From NCBI RefSeq assembly GCF_036898095.1, contig NC_090743.1, positions 15,878,162-15,942,161 on the forward strand: a stretch of DNA of 64,000 nucleotides, written 5' to 3'. Position 1 is the stretch's first letter, and the number at the start of each line of letters is the position of its first letter. The notes under the pieces are model-generated. The model worked only from the letters and a program-made list of their open reading frames with translations, made no database searches and was not told the origin of the DNA. A program made the translations under genes and the position numbers. This stretch comes from Palaemon carinicauda (lineage: Eukaryota > Arthropoda > Malacostraca > Decapoda > Palaemonidae). Positions 22,091 through 32,329 of this stretch are shown here, piece after piece.

Positions 22091-22640
22091 GGGTGTTGGA
22101 AGGCGTCCTCAAACGCCGCCTCCGGATCTGGCACAGGAGAACAAAACACGGGGAGCTGTGCGTTCAGTCTTGTGGCGAAGAGCTCTATCACTGGCAAGCG
22201 CCACTTCTGAATGAGAGTCTTGGCCACTTCCAGGTGCAAGGACCACTCGGACCCTACCACTTGACCCATTCTGCTGAGGCCGTCGGTCAGGACGTTTCTC
22301 TTCCCTGGGATGAATCTGGCCGAGATCTTGATCTGCTTTACTTCGGCCCATTCCAGAAACTCCAGTGTGAGGTTGCAAAGCTCCTTTGATTTCAGTCCTC
22401 CTTGCTTCTTTATGTAGGCCACCACTGTGGCGTTGTCACACATCAGTGCCACGGTGTTTCCCCGGACTCGATGGACAAACTCTAGGCACGCTCTTTGCAC
22501 CGCCATCATTTCTAGCACGTTTAGGTGCAGGTTCTTCTACTGTATTCGGCTAACCATCTTCCTTTTGCTGTGCTGTCGAGGAGATGAGCACTTAACCTTC
22601 CTTGGGTGCGTCTGTGAACAGGAGCATCTCAAGGGCATCC
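21892..22640 (-). pseudogene. DIRS-D RNase H and linker domain
   Basis: RNase H begins with LFTDAPKEG near 22625, then frame-shifts. The open frame from 22518 gives LEMMAVQRACLEFVHRV, ALMCDNATVVAYIKKQGG and ARFIPGKRNVLTDGLSRMG, the catalytic acidic set of the domain. The linker domain is LPVIELFATRLNAQLPVFC and WDNLDVYAFPPFGMLRQV, shared by all copies. Its role is unknown, though it sits between RNase H and recombinase in DIRS elements. The frame ends at 21892 after overlapping the recombinase frame. Confidence 0.85.
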
Positions 22641-22799
22641 CTTTGAGGGTGTTTGATCTGTCGTACCACCACTCTAGGATTTCCTATGTCTCCGGGGACA
22701 TCGGGAGTCTCTCTGGTTCCAGGTCTCCTTCAGGTTCCATTGTACTCCCCTGAGTTTGAGTCTCCCCTGTGAGACTAGCTTCTCTAACGACACGAGGTG

Positions 22800-23560
22800 G
22801 CCTATCAGTCTCTACCAGTCCTTGGCTTTTCTGGGCCGGTCCGACAGGAAGGGCCGGAGGATCTGGTCCAAGTTGTCCAGTCTCTCCGCGGAAGGGAAGG
22901 CTCTTGCCAACCGGGAGTCCAGGAACATCCCGAGGTAGTTCATCCTGGTAGAGGGTATCAGTTGGGACTTCTCCAGGTTGATGATGATGATACCCAGGAC
23001 GTTGCAGAACTGCAGGAGCTTCGCGCCTTGCTCTGTCAGTACTTCCCCTGAGGCTGAGAGCAACAACCAGTCATCCAGGTACCGAATCAGGTGGATACCC
23101 TGTTCGTGTGGCCAGGCTGAGACTGTTGCGAAGACCCTCGTGAAGACTTGAGGGGCTGTGGACAGACCGAAGCAGAGGGTCTACTGCAACGTTTGGGTAC
23201 CCCATTTTACCCTTAGGTACTTCCTGCTGGAGGGGTGAACAGAGATTTAAAAGTATGCGTCCTTGAGGTCTATGGACATCATGAAGTCTCCCTCCCTCAA
23301 GGCCGCTAGGACCGACATGGAGTGTCCATCTTGAAGTCGGTTTTGCACACGAACATGTTGAGGGCTGAGAGGTCTATGACTGGTCTCCAGCCCCCTGTCG
23401 CTTTCTCCACCAGGAAGAGTCTGCTGTCAAATCCTGGACCCAGGTTCTTGACTGATTCTATTGCCCCTTTCGCCAGCATCGCAGAGACCTCTTCTTGTAG
23501 GGCCGTCCTTCTCAAGGGGTCTTTGGGTGCCAATCACTCCGCCTGCAGAACTGGTATCAG
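22800..23560 (-). pseudogene. DIRS-D reverse transcriptase
   Basis: Starts near 23533 with APKDPLRRTALQEEV and SRLFLVEKATGGWRPVIDLS. A break follows, then the palm with GIHLIRYLDDWLLL (near 23070-23110), keeping the YLDD catalytic box, and CNVLGIIIINLEKSQLIPS and MNYLGMFLDS, the usual DIRS thumb. Frame changes near 23310 and 23070 disable it. Its order relative to RNase H and YR is that of DIRS elements rather than LTR elements. Confidence 0.85.
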
Positions 23561-23779
23561 AGGTAGGGGTCCGCCAGGAAGGGCAACCTGTACCCTTCTT
23601 TCAGAACTGTTACGGTCCACGGATCTGCTCCGCAGTCTCGCCATGCCTGCCAAGAACGTTTGAGGCATCGGCAGGAATAGGGGGCCTCTCTCCCTATCTC
23701 CTTCGAGAGGCACGGCCTGAACGACCTCTTCTGGCGGCCGAATAGGAAGGCCTGAAGGCTGACTGCGCAGCAGGCATTC

Positions 23780-25712
23780 CTCTACGGTGGTGCTGCGAAG
23801 GCTGATGCCAGGCCGTAGTAGGGGCGTCTCCTGGGCTGGCTAGGTGAGGAGGGAGAGACGTCGGAGCGTGTCCTTCTATGGGCAGGTCTTCTCACTGGAG
23901 GGGGTCTGGGTTCTCCCGCATCCTTTAGCTTCCTGACCCTCTTTACCGTCTCCTCCACTGCCTTCAGGGGGAACAATGAGTCGTCCCACAGGGGTAGGCT
24001 CCTCAGGGACCTCGCTTCTCTGTCCTGGAGCCTCCTGACGAGCTTGTTGAGCACAGTGTCCCTCTTCCGCAGTATCCAATTGGCGGCCTGCGCGATGGAC
24101 TAGTAGGAGAGGAACTTTAGGGCCTTACCTCCCGAGCTAATCAGCTCCTTCAGCAAGGCCTGGTTCTCCGGGACTGCGAGGTCGTGCGAGGACTGAAACC
24201 CCACCAGCGTGGAGGCCCACCAATCTAGCCATGTATCATAGATGATACGTGTACCAGGTCCTTGGCTAGTTCCTCCATCATTGAAGTTTCCGAAGGGGAG
24301 AAACAAACCGGGGCAGTGGTAGCCCTCTCCTCTGCTGCTCCTTGTCCCAGGATGGCGACTGCTGGCTCCACCGTACAGGGACCCGCGCGGTGTCCTTCGG
24401 GAAGGTAGAATCGGCTCTGGGTCTTTAGGCCCTGGAGAAGTTTGGAGGCACTCTGGCTCTTGGGAGTTTCTGCATGGTTGGCCACGATACTGTCAACGTG
24501 TGCCATAACCAGCCTAACATCCCTAGCCCAAGGAAGGGCTAGTTAGGGCCTCTGTTGCACAGGTGCATCCACCAGCCTGCTGAGGCTCAAGAGCCAGACT
24601 TCGTCAGTGGAGGGCTCAGGTTCGTCCAGCCTGTGGTGACGCCTAATGAGGCCTATCACTCTCCTGTAGGCCGAAACTTTCGTTGCCGAACCTTCTACAC
24701 CGTCATCTACATTCTCAGTCGGACGCTCCGCTGCTCGGCACGGGGAGGAGGCATCTTCCTGGAGTGGTCCAGTCTCGGCGGTTCAAGGTGTAGGACGGGC
24801 ATCGCTGCAGGGACGGAGGCCTCTGCCCTGGACTTCTCACTTCTTCCGGAGGTCCAGGGGTCTGTGGGCTTGCCCGTAGGGGGGAAGGAGTCTCTCTCGT
24901 TCCAGACGACTTCTTGTTGATTTTGAGGCCGGGACGCGGCTGCCAGGCCGAAGGGGCGACTCTCTCCGCTGGGCGGATGGAGTCGGAACTTCCGCGGACT
25001 TATGCCTGTTGCTTGGGGCCTGAAGAGACGACTCCCTCCACCGATCATACCTGTTGCTGGGTACGTACCTCACTGGTGAGCGGGCCCTAGGTGCCCGGGA
25101 CTGCTGACGCCTCCAGGAGTTGGCTACATGGGATGACGACCCGCACCCATTCTTCCTCCGGGGATCCGCTTCTCCTAAACTTCCCCTGGGGGATCTAGAG
25201 CGCCTACCCACGTGGCGGGATCTGAAACAGGATCGTGAGCGTGACCCGTCTTCTGCGGGACCTATCTCGCCGTCTCCTATTGTCCCTCGGGGCACCGTCT
25301 TTTGAGGAGTAGGAGTAGGCCTCGACCGAGGAGCCCGACGACTTGTAGAACCTCACTGAAGGACCTGAGTCGCTCCGCGTTGCTGGTGGGTCTACACAGC
25401 GTTCAGTCGGTGACAAAAGGTCCAGGAAGACGGACGGGAACGTAGCTGAAGGCGCTGGAGGGGAGGGGGGGGGGAGCTCCTCGCTGGGGAACCAGGTCTC
25501 GAACTCCTCTTCCATACTCAAGGGTGATCTGAAGGGCATCTTCGGAGGCGTCCACGTGAGGGGGGGGGTCTGACGGCGGCACCCTCGGCTGCTGACTCAC
25601 CTGAAATGCATGCCCAAGAGGCGGGAGAAGAGGCTGCAGCAGTTTTTCCCCACATAAGATCGTCCGACGAGACGGGCCCTGCTTGCACCATGGCTCCATC
25701 CCCCGAACACAC
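23780..25712 (-). pseudogene. DIRS-D gag-like region
   Basis: Several overlapping minus-strand frames (25712 down to 23782) read Pro/Ser/Arg-rich protein, e.g. RSRSCFRSRHVGRRSRSPRG (near 25240) and a C-terminal MLNKLVRRLQDREARSLRSL (24054). The latter corresponds to the pre-RT end in copy E (FELKDVEQAAERWRKSHQDS). The Arg/Ser repeats recall nucleic-acid-binding tails. Frameshifts are frequent. I could not place the N-terminal cysteine block that copies B and E have. Confidence 0.6.
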
Positions 25713-25749
25713 TCCCGTCCCTCCTAAGAAAGTAGTTCGAGGTAAGTTC

Positions 25750-26135
25750 TGTTAGGAAAAATACAAATTACTTAAAATTTGTGATCTTTCCTAACTATAC
25801 AAACCTTAGCTATTTAATAGGGGTATTACTTTCGGCGTAACTGAAATGACGAGCCATTAAAATTTAACGAGGGTTTACTACCCACACCGCTAGTTAGCGG
25901 GGTTAGGGGAGGGTAGCTTGCTACCCCCCCCCCCCCACCCCACACACACACACACACACCTGTGCTTGAACTCACTTTGCTTGGAGGTAGGACTTCAAGG
26001 GGGATAGGGGTGGCGGGCAAGTTTGGTTAAATAGCTAAGGTTTGTATAGTTAGGAAAAATACAAATTATCTACTAATTTGCCATTTGTTCTGTAACTGTA
26101 ATACAAACCACACTATTTATTAGGGGTGACTCAAC
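25750..26135 (-). repeat. DIRS-E right terminal repeat and ICR
   Basis: 25790-25825 and 26025-26060 are inverted copies (aaaccttagctatttaa). The following stretch 26075-26125 (gtaatacaaaccacactatt) is the reverse complement of the left end near 30425-30465 (gcgtggtttgtattccagtt). Between the arms is a C-run of about 14 followed by a (CA)n tract at 25921-25960. Confidence 0.8.
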
Positions 26136-26420
26136 CATTAGGAAGAGCGGATGTCCCAGCCAGTACTGGCTTTTGGCTTTCCCCGGGGACTCTTTATTTG
26201 AGTGTATCAGCACCGAAGAAATAAGGAGTCCCTGCAACTTGCTAGAACCTTGCTACGCAAGCTGTGTGTGAAGGTATGAAGAAGTGTGACTCGTCCCAGG
26301 AAGTTGTTCTGAAGTTCTTTAGATGGAAACTTGTAGACTAGTACTTTCCCAATACCACCTTGTCAGGGTATGGGGACGTAACAGTATTAACTTAATACTA
26401 GGAACACAAGGGAGCATGGT
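26136..26420 (-). other. DIRS-E 3' untranslated part
   Basis: Matches 61880-62205 of copy K (for example ccccggggactc, cccaataccacc and gcatggtttacctgcag), the sequence between the ICR and the recombinase stop. In copy E it runs straight into RNase H. Confidence 0.65.
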
Positions 26421-26804
26421 TTACCTGCAGTGGTTTGAGGTCAGCTGTTGCGAAAAGGTACCTCCTTGTTTGTTGATGTAAGCCACTACTGTGGTGTTGT
26501 CGCTCATCACCACCACAGAGTGACCCACCAGGTATTGTTGGAGCTGTTGAAGGGCCAGGAAGACGACCTTCATCTCTAGGAGATTTATATGGAGATATCT
26601 TTCCGATTCTGACCACAGGCCTGAGGTCGTGTGGTGCAGTACGTGGGCATCCCACTCTTTCTTTGAAGCGTCGTCAGGGGAGGTAGAGATGTTGTGAACA
26701 GGACGCGATATCCCTGACTGATTATGGAAATCGTCCAGGAATTGGCCCCAAGTTGCTGCCACCTGTCTGCGCAACTTTGTAGGCATCCCCTCACTGGTGG
26801 ACAT
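26421..26804 (-). pseudogene. DIRS-E gag/pol junction fused to partial RNase H
   Basis: The 127-codon frame begins with pol-start sequence (MSTSEGMPTKLRRQVAATWG) and passes directly to RNase H: LHINLLEMKVVFLALQQLQ and VVVMSDNTTVVAYINKQGGT. The RT between them is deleted (compare 50364-51331 in copy J). The frame ends just after the RNase H core, at the second deletion point. The fusion looks like a deletion product, not a new gene. Confidence 0.75.
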
Positions 26805-26822
26805 GCAGGGGGACTGCCAATC

Positions 26823-29800
26823 CTAGCCTCGGCTGCTCCCTCTAGGAATCTTACCTCCTCTGGAGGACTTTTTGCCTTTCCTATCCTTGACAGGAAAGGG
26901 CTTAGACACCACTGTCTTCGCTGCTGCCGTTGGTTTCACGGTCTTGGTCGGACGGGACTGCTGGGGTGCTGGAGGCTTATAGGGCTTAGATGTCAAGGCC
27001 CTATGAAGGAGGGAGTCTTGGTGAGACTTCCTCCACCTCTCAGCGGCCTGTTCCACATCCTTAAGCTCAAACAGGATCGTTCCTTCCAAGGAAGAATGCC
27101 CACAAGTTTGAGACTTGGTGGGCCAGAAACTCGATCGTGCGAGTGCCTGAGAGAAGGAATGTCTCCATAGCTTTCCTGGTACGTTCTTTGGAGAAATCCT
27201 CAGAGCGTATCACGATACCTAAGGTCCCTAACTAGATGTCAAGCCATGAAGTGGCTTGCATAGTACACTTCGCAACCTTCTCCTGGTTATGGATTTTGGT
27301 TGCCAAGAACGAGACCTGCCGGTTGGAGAGTCTCTCAAGAGGGACTCCCCTGGTAAGCTCCTCCAACGAATGGTGAAGAGAAAAGAGCTAAACAAGGCTC
27401 CTCCAAGACCTCAAAGTACCTCCTTTGCTGTACACGAGGAGGTGGGAGAAGCTTGTTGCCGGCACTGGAATGGTTGGACGAGGACAACTGAGAGCTGTAC
27501 AGCGATCTTGTCCCTGGTACTCTTAACCAGGGCAGAGTCGCACTGGCCTTAGAAGGTTTCTGAGTACCGAATACACGGTCCAAAACCGTGTCCTTACCTT
27601 CTCGAGGAGGGATCTCTGGGTCAGCAAACCCATTGAGAGCCCTCATTAGAGTCAGAACTTGCCAAAACACATTCTCTGACTCTTGCTGTTCTCCTCCTGA
27701 TGTTGGACTTGCAGCGAAGTCTCTCTTCCTGGGGAGATTCGCGGACGTTCTCCGAGTGGCTAGTTGGCTCTGTCCTAGGTCTTGTAGAGGACTTTGGTAA
27801 AGTCTTCGAGTCCTTCGATGCCCTCGTGGGAAGGATGTAGGACTCCAACATAGAAGGTGGCAAGTTCTTTTCAGCCCCTACTCGGGAAGACCTCTCAGCA
27901 CGAGTGCAGGGAAGGAGAGAAATTCTGGGGGGGGGGTGTGTGTGTGAAGGAACCTGCCTCGAAGGCTTGCGTGGAGTCAACTTAGCCCTTGGAGAAGTTA
28001 CCGCATCCGGAACTCCTCTTTTTTTCTTCAGAGTAGAAACAGCCAAGGATCTGTGACCTAATTCAGAGAGCACAGGCTTGAACGCATGCGTAACTGCTCT
28101 GCTTAGTGCACCGAACCATGGTTGTTGACTGACAGACGCCCTGTCAGACTCTCCCTCTGGAGGGACAGGGATAGAAGGATCCCTGGGAGGAGTTCCCAAA
28201 GGTGGGTTCGCATGAAAAGGAAAAGGGATCCTGGACCCCTCTGGATGTTTCCCTACCGCCGCAATACGCGCTGTTATGCATTTGCGGGGAGGGGCATGCG
28301 GTGATGGCGACCTTACCTTGCATTGTTCAGCAGCCTCGCGTGCGGGAGGGTATTGACGCTCGCGCGGGGGCGCGTAATGGTGCTCACGCGATGGAGAATA
28401 CCAGGGGTCGCGCACGGGAGACTGATGGCGCGCGCGAGGGAGACTGCTGATGCGCACGGGCGACTGCGAGGGCGCGTAGTAGTGCGCGGGAGATTGTGGG
28501 CGCACAGGAGAGCGCGCAGGAGACTGATGGCGCGCGCACGCGTGGGTACGTAGGATCAGGGCGTTGAACACGCGGGCTGGCGAAAGTTCGCGCCCCCCCA
28601 GAAGCCAAAGAGCGCGCGCGCGCAGGAGAGATACCGCGCCGTTGAGGCCTGTGCACGTGGGCGCGCATCTGCAGGAGAGGATGGGTGCGGGCACACGTGT
28701 ATCCTCATGGGCGCGGGCACGCGTGTATCCTCGTGGGCGCGTGCAGGAGACTGCGCGCTGAAGACAGCTGCTGATGCGTTGGCGAGCGCTGGCAGGTGGG
28801 AGAAGTCAAAATCGACTTCTCAACAGCACCCAGATCTGAAGATCGTATGCGCACAGAAGAGGTGATTGTTGCGCGTGGGCACTGGGGCGAGGGAGATCTT
28901 GACGTGCAGGAGGGCGCTGGCGCGCAGGAGATTAATGGCGCGCAGGTGAAGGATGGCGCATAGCTGGGCGTGGGCGCGCTAGCTCAGACAAACCCTGGCA
29001 CGCAGGAGAACGTGGGCGCGTATGCTCACTATTAGCATAGCGAGTGAGGGAAGTATGCGCGGGACGGCGCATACGCCCTTGATGCCCCGTATTAGGGTTA
29101 GATTTCGTCGGCGCGTAGCGCGCATCAGCACTCAGGAACGGTGACGGCAGGTCTGACGGTTGGAAGGCCGACGTGTCCTTTGAAAGGACGACTTTCCACC
29201 GAAGTGGATCGCGAACGATCTGCTGAGAGGTCTAGGACCAAAGCAGGAACAGTCAGTGATCGCTGAAGAGGCTCCTCTCCGGAGGATTGCAACGAAGATG
29301 TAGAACCAAAGAGGCGCCTCCTCACCGCAGGTTAAGGAAGGCCTCTTTGGCGAAGAGGAAGGCGAGCCTTGCGACGGATACGCCCTCTTGGGGGCCGTTG
29401 GATCAGCAAGCTGACCTTCTGCAGTCCTCCGAAGAGGAGTTTCTGCAAGTGAACTCCCCTAAGGGAGAGAAACACTAGCAGGAGAGACTGTTGGACTTGG
29501 TTTCTCCCTCGTTCAGTTGAACAGGAACGGGAGAAACTAAGCCTTCAACTACTGCTGGATTTGAAGAGGCAGAGGTATTAAGAGATACTGCATTGGATAC
29601 TTCTGACACCATAACATCGACAATCGACAGATGATCAACCTCTGCTGGAGTCGGCGATTGCTTGACAGCGGCACCCAATCGGAGGTTGTCAAGTAAGGCT
29701 TCCTTGGAGGGCGAACCCTCGAGCCCCAAGGAAGACCAAAGCTGTAAAAGATGGGTTAGTGACACATCCTCCCCCGGGGGGACAGGTGGAGCTGCCTCGC

Positions 29801-30150
29801 TAGGGGAGGCAACGCCATCTCTCGAACCCCAAGCTTGGAAAACAGTACAATGATCTATGCTACCACTCAACGGTCGCTCAAAAGAGACCGACCGAGTGGG
29901 AGCTTCGGAGGAGGTTTGAGCAACGGAAGAGTACTTGGGTTTTTCTCCTTTCAAAGAAACTTTCGAAGGAGAAATATCCTGTCTGGACTTTTTACGTCGC
30001 CGAGAAAACCTCTCCCACTGGGAGGTAGACCACTCCCTACACTCACCACACTTATTATCTACAGTAAGGGCAAAGGGTGTGAGGGTCTGTCTTGACCGCC
30101 GACATGAATGTTCCGCAGGGGCGGTTGGGTAATCCAGGGCAGGTGCGCAT
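26823..30150 (-). pseudogene. DIRS-E gag-like gene with cysteine cluster and SP/RS repeats
   Basis: The likely start is the ATG at 30148-30150 (MRTCPGLPNRPCGTFMSAV), shared with copy B. A cysteine block CPYCR follows, and after a 2-base loss KCGECREWSTSQWERF, i.e. paired CxxC motifs that may bind zinc. 29954-29475 holds SLTHLLQLWSSLGLEGSPSK. 28694-27621 is a 357-codon open frame with imperfect repeats (SPARSPVRPQSPAHYYAP, ARHQSPVRDP). Near 27670 comes FWQVLTLMRAL, shared with copy J (FWQVLTCMRAI, near 52120). The C-terminus (27089-26823) is Lys/Arg-rich. Frame breaks separate these blocks. It is probably the capsid/nucleic-acid-binding protein; that role is inferred. Confidence 0.65.
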
Positions 30151-30269
30151 AATAGCAGAGGCCAACTTCACACACAAACCTGTCAAAAAGAGAAAGCAAA
30201 AAAAGCATTAATGGCTGCCTATGAGCGGCGAGGATGAAAGCGGACATGTCCAACTACCATCCGAGCCGA

Positions 30270-30480
30270 GAGCAAAGTGAGTTCAAGCACAGGTGTGTGA
30301 GGGGGGAGGGGGTAAGCAAGCTACCCTCCCCTACCCCCGCTAACTAGCGGTGTGGGTAGTAAACCCTCGTTAAATTCTAATGGCTCGTCATTTCAGCTAC
30401 GCCGAAAGTAATACCCCTATTGAATAGCGTGGTTTGTATTCCAGTTACGGAATAAATAACATTTGAAAGTAATACGAACT
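30270..30480 (-). repeat. DIRS-E left terminal repeat
   Basis: Inverted copy of 25800-25990; contains gctaactagcggtgtgggta and, at the outer end, gcgtggtttgtattccagtt. Confidence 0.8.
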
Positions 30481-30637
30481 TTTCTTAACTACACAAACAC
30501 ATGTTATTTACATAGAAGACATAACAGCACAAGCTGAAACACGGCTATAAAAACTTTAAATGAGATGTCAACAACCACAAGTTGGAATACAAGGTGTCGA
30601 AACCCCCCCCCCCCCCCCCCCCCCCCCGCCCACTCAC

Positions 30638-31860
30638 TCACAACAGCCCCACTTTGATGGCAGAAGGGGAGGCAACTCCCTTGAAACCTTTGCCAGCAGC
30701 AGTAGGTGGTCTGGGTACCATTTTGCATGCAGCCATAACAGAGCTATTAGTCATTGATAGGTTGATTTCTGATCTGACCCGGTAGAGGTCTTTCCTCAAG
30801 AGGCAGAACATATAAAAGTCCACGTTGTCCCAAAGGTGTTGGAAGGCATCCTGGAATACTACCTGTGGGTCTGGTACTGACGAGTAGTACACTGGAAATT
30901 GGGACATTGCAATTAGGTCTATGACGGGTGAACCTCACAAAATCATTACTTTGTTCACTATCCGAATACTTAAAGACCACTCTGATTCAGCTATTTAAGT
31001 CTTTTATTGGAGTCTTTTGTATAAGTTTCTCTACTAAGATGTTCTTTTTGTCTTGTTTGAATTGGGCTGACAGGGAGATCGCATTGTCTTCTGTCCGACA
31101 CAGGATTTCTACGGCTAGTTGGCAAAGTTGCTATGAAATAGTACCTCCTTGTGAACATATTTTTCAACTCTAGAAGGTTTATATGGCAAAGCTGATCTGA
31201 TTCTGACTAAGTCCGGAGGCCATGTGCTATAGCAGGTGTGACCCCACCCCTTTTGATGTATCGGTGAAGAGCATCAAATCCTGAAGAGGAGGAGGAGGTT
31301 TATGATGCTGAGAAGGTTAGTATTAAGAATCCAACTTGAGTCTTCTTCTTTTCTGTCCTCACTGAAATGAATATTCCAGGAGGGTTCCTGCCCTGAAACT
31401 AAGGTTTTCAGCTGCCATTGAAGTGAGCTCATATGAAAACAACTGTTTTGGCACTAGGCGCTCTAGCAAGACCAGGTGACCTAACAGTTGTTGTTGTCAC
31501 TGATGGGCTGGCAGAAAGTCTTGCTAAAGGAATGGTTGCCTACTTCTTTGAATTGAGATTCTTTTCTGCGATGGAAAGACTTTCGCTTAAATGGTATTTA
31601 TCCCTTTCCCCTTGGCTTGAAGTTCGAATTTTCCGTGTTTATCACGATCGCCAGATTAAGGCAATCCAGAGAAAATTGTCTTCACCATGTCTGCGAGTAT
31701 CAGTCAGCTGTCTAAATAATGAAGGAGACGAATTTCGTTGGCCAAGACTAAGACTAAAGCAAACACTTCTGTGAACTCTTGACAGGCTGAAGCACAGCCC
31801 CCTGAATTGGTATACCTTGTGCAATAAAACCCTGAGGTACTTCCTTGAGGATTAATGTAC
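30638..31860 (-). pseudogene. DIRS-F linker, RNase H and RT remnants
   Basis: Open frame 30907-30638 reads MSQFPVYYSSVPDPQVVFQD and HLWDNVDFYMFCLLRK, the linker domain. The RNase H region near 31000-31200 is eroded. At 31642-31855 the reading SRKYLRVLLHKVYQFRGLCF matches the RT block KYLxFxxxxxVYQFRALCFGLS. No catalytic YLDD survives in a readable frame. Confidence 0.7.
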
Positions 31861-32300
31861 AGTCAGACCTTGTTAATCGCGTTTCTTTTTTTTCGGGTCC
31901 GAGGAAAAAAAAAATTTCTTTGTGATGATTGTTAACTCAACATTAATTTAGATTTTTAATAGTTGGCAATAGCATTGGCATGACCAAGAACAATGCAATA
32001 CCTATTGAATAATAATTCTAATAAAAATTGCAATAATATTCATGCTGGGCCATAATTTCAAATAACCCGCACTTCTTTACACTGGGAGTGCTGCGTGCCA
32101 CTACCTATCTCTACATCCAGCTGGTCCTAGCTGGTGGTAAAAATTACAGCTATATTTGAAATAAACTGGATTTTGATGAAACTGGTGTTTCACTTAACTG
32201 TATCCAATAATAATGCACGTAATATTCACATTTTAGTATCGTATTTATAATAAAAACCATAGCAAATTATAATTTTATGCATTGTCTATATTCAAATCAG
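31861..32300. other. AT-rich insert between DIRS-F RT and gag
   Basis: About 440 bp unlike the flanking element, beginning cagtcagaccttgttaatcg after a TA. It could be a short DNA transposon by its first bases, but I see no matching inverted end. Confidence 0.35.
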
Positions 32301-32329
32301 CTGATCAACAACTCTGTGTAGTCCGTCGT

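Larger units (their letters stand above)
20850..25750 (-). mobile_element. DIRS-D: near-complete minus-strand DIRS coding region
   Basis: Holds gag, RT, RNase H, linker and tyrosine recombinase in order on the minus strand. The 5' end meets the right terminus of DIRS-E at about 25750 without its own clear left repeat, and the 3' end meets DIRS-C head-on. It is the best-preserved full pol in the window, although it has frame breaks. It lies in LIG4 intron 4, antisense to the gene. Confidence 0.8.
25750..30480 (-). mobile_element. DIRS-E: deletion derivative with both ends
   Basis: Both termini are present: the right end with ICR at 25750-26135 and the left end at 30270-30480. Within them, 25800-25990 is the inverted copy of about 30270-30430 (core gctgaaatgacgagccatta). 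The internal part keeps gag and a piece of RNase H only. RT, linker and recombinase are missing, by two deletions near 26740 and 26450. It lies in LIG4 intron 4. Confidence 0.8.

Noticed and set aside
28122..28761. Several plus-strand open frames over the GC-rich region
   Set aside because: They are shadows of the minus-strand DIRS-E gag repeats; high GC removes stops on both strands.
31861..31885. cagtcagaccttgttaatcg after TA, like the end of a pogo/Tigger-type transposon
   Set aside because: No inverted partner found within the next few hundred bases, and no transposase motif.
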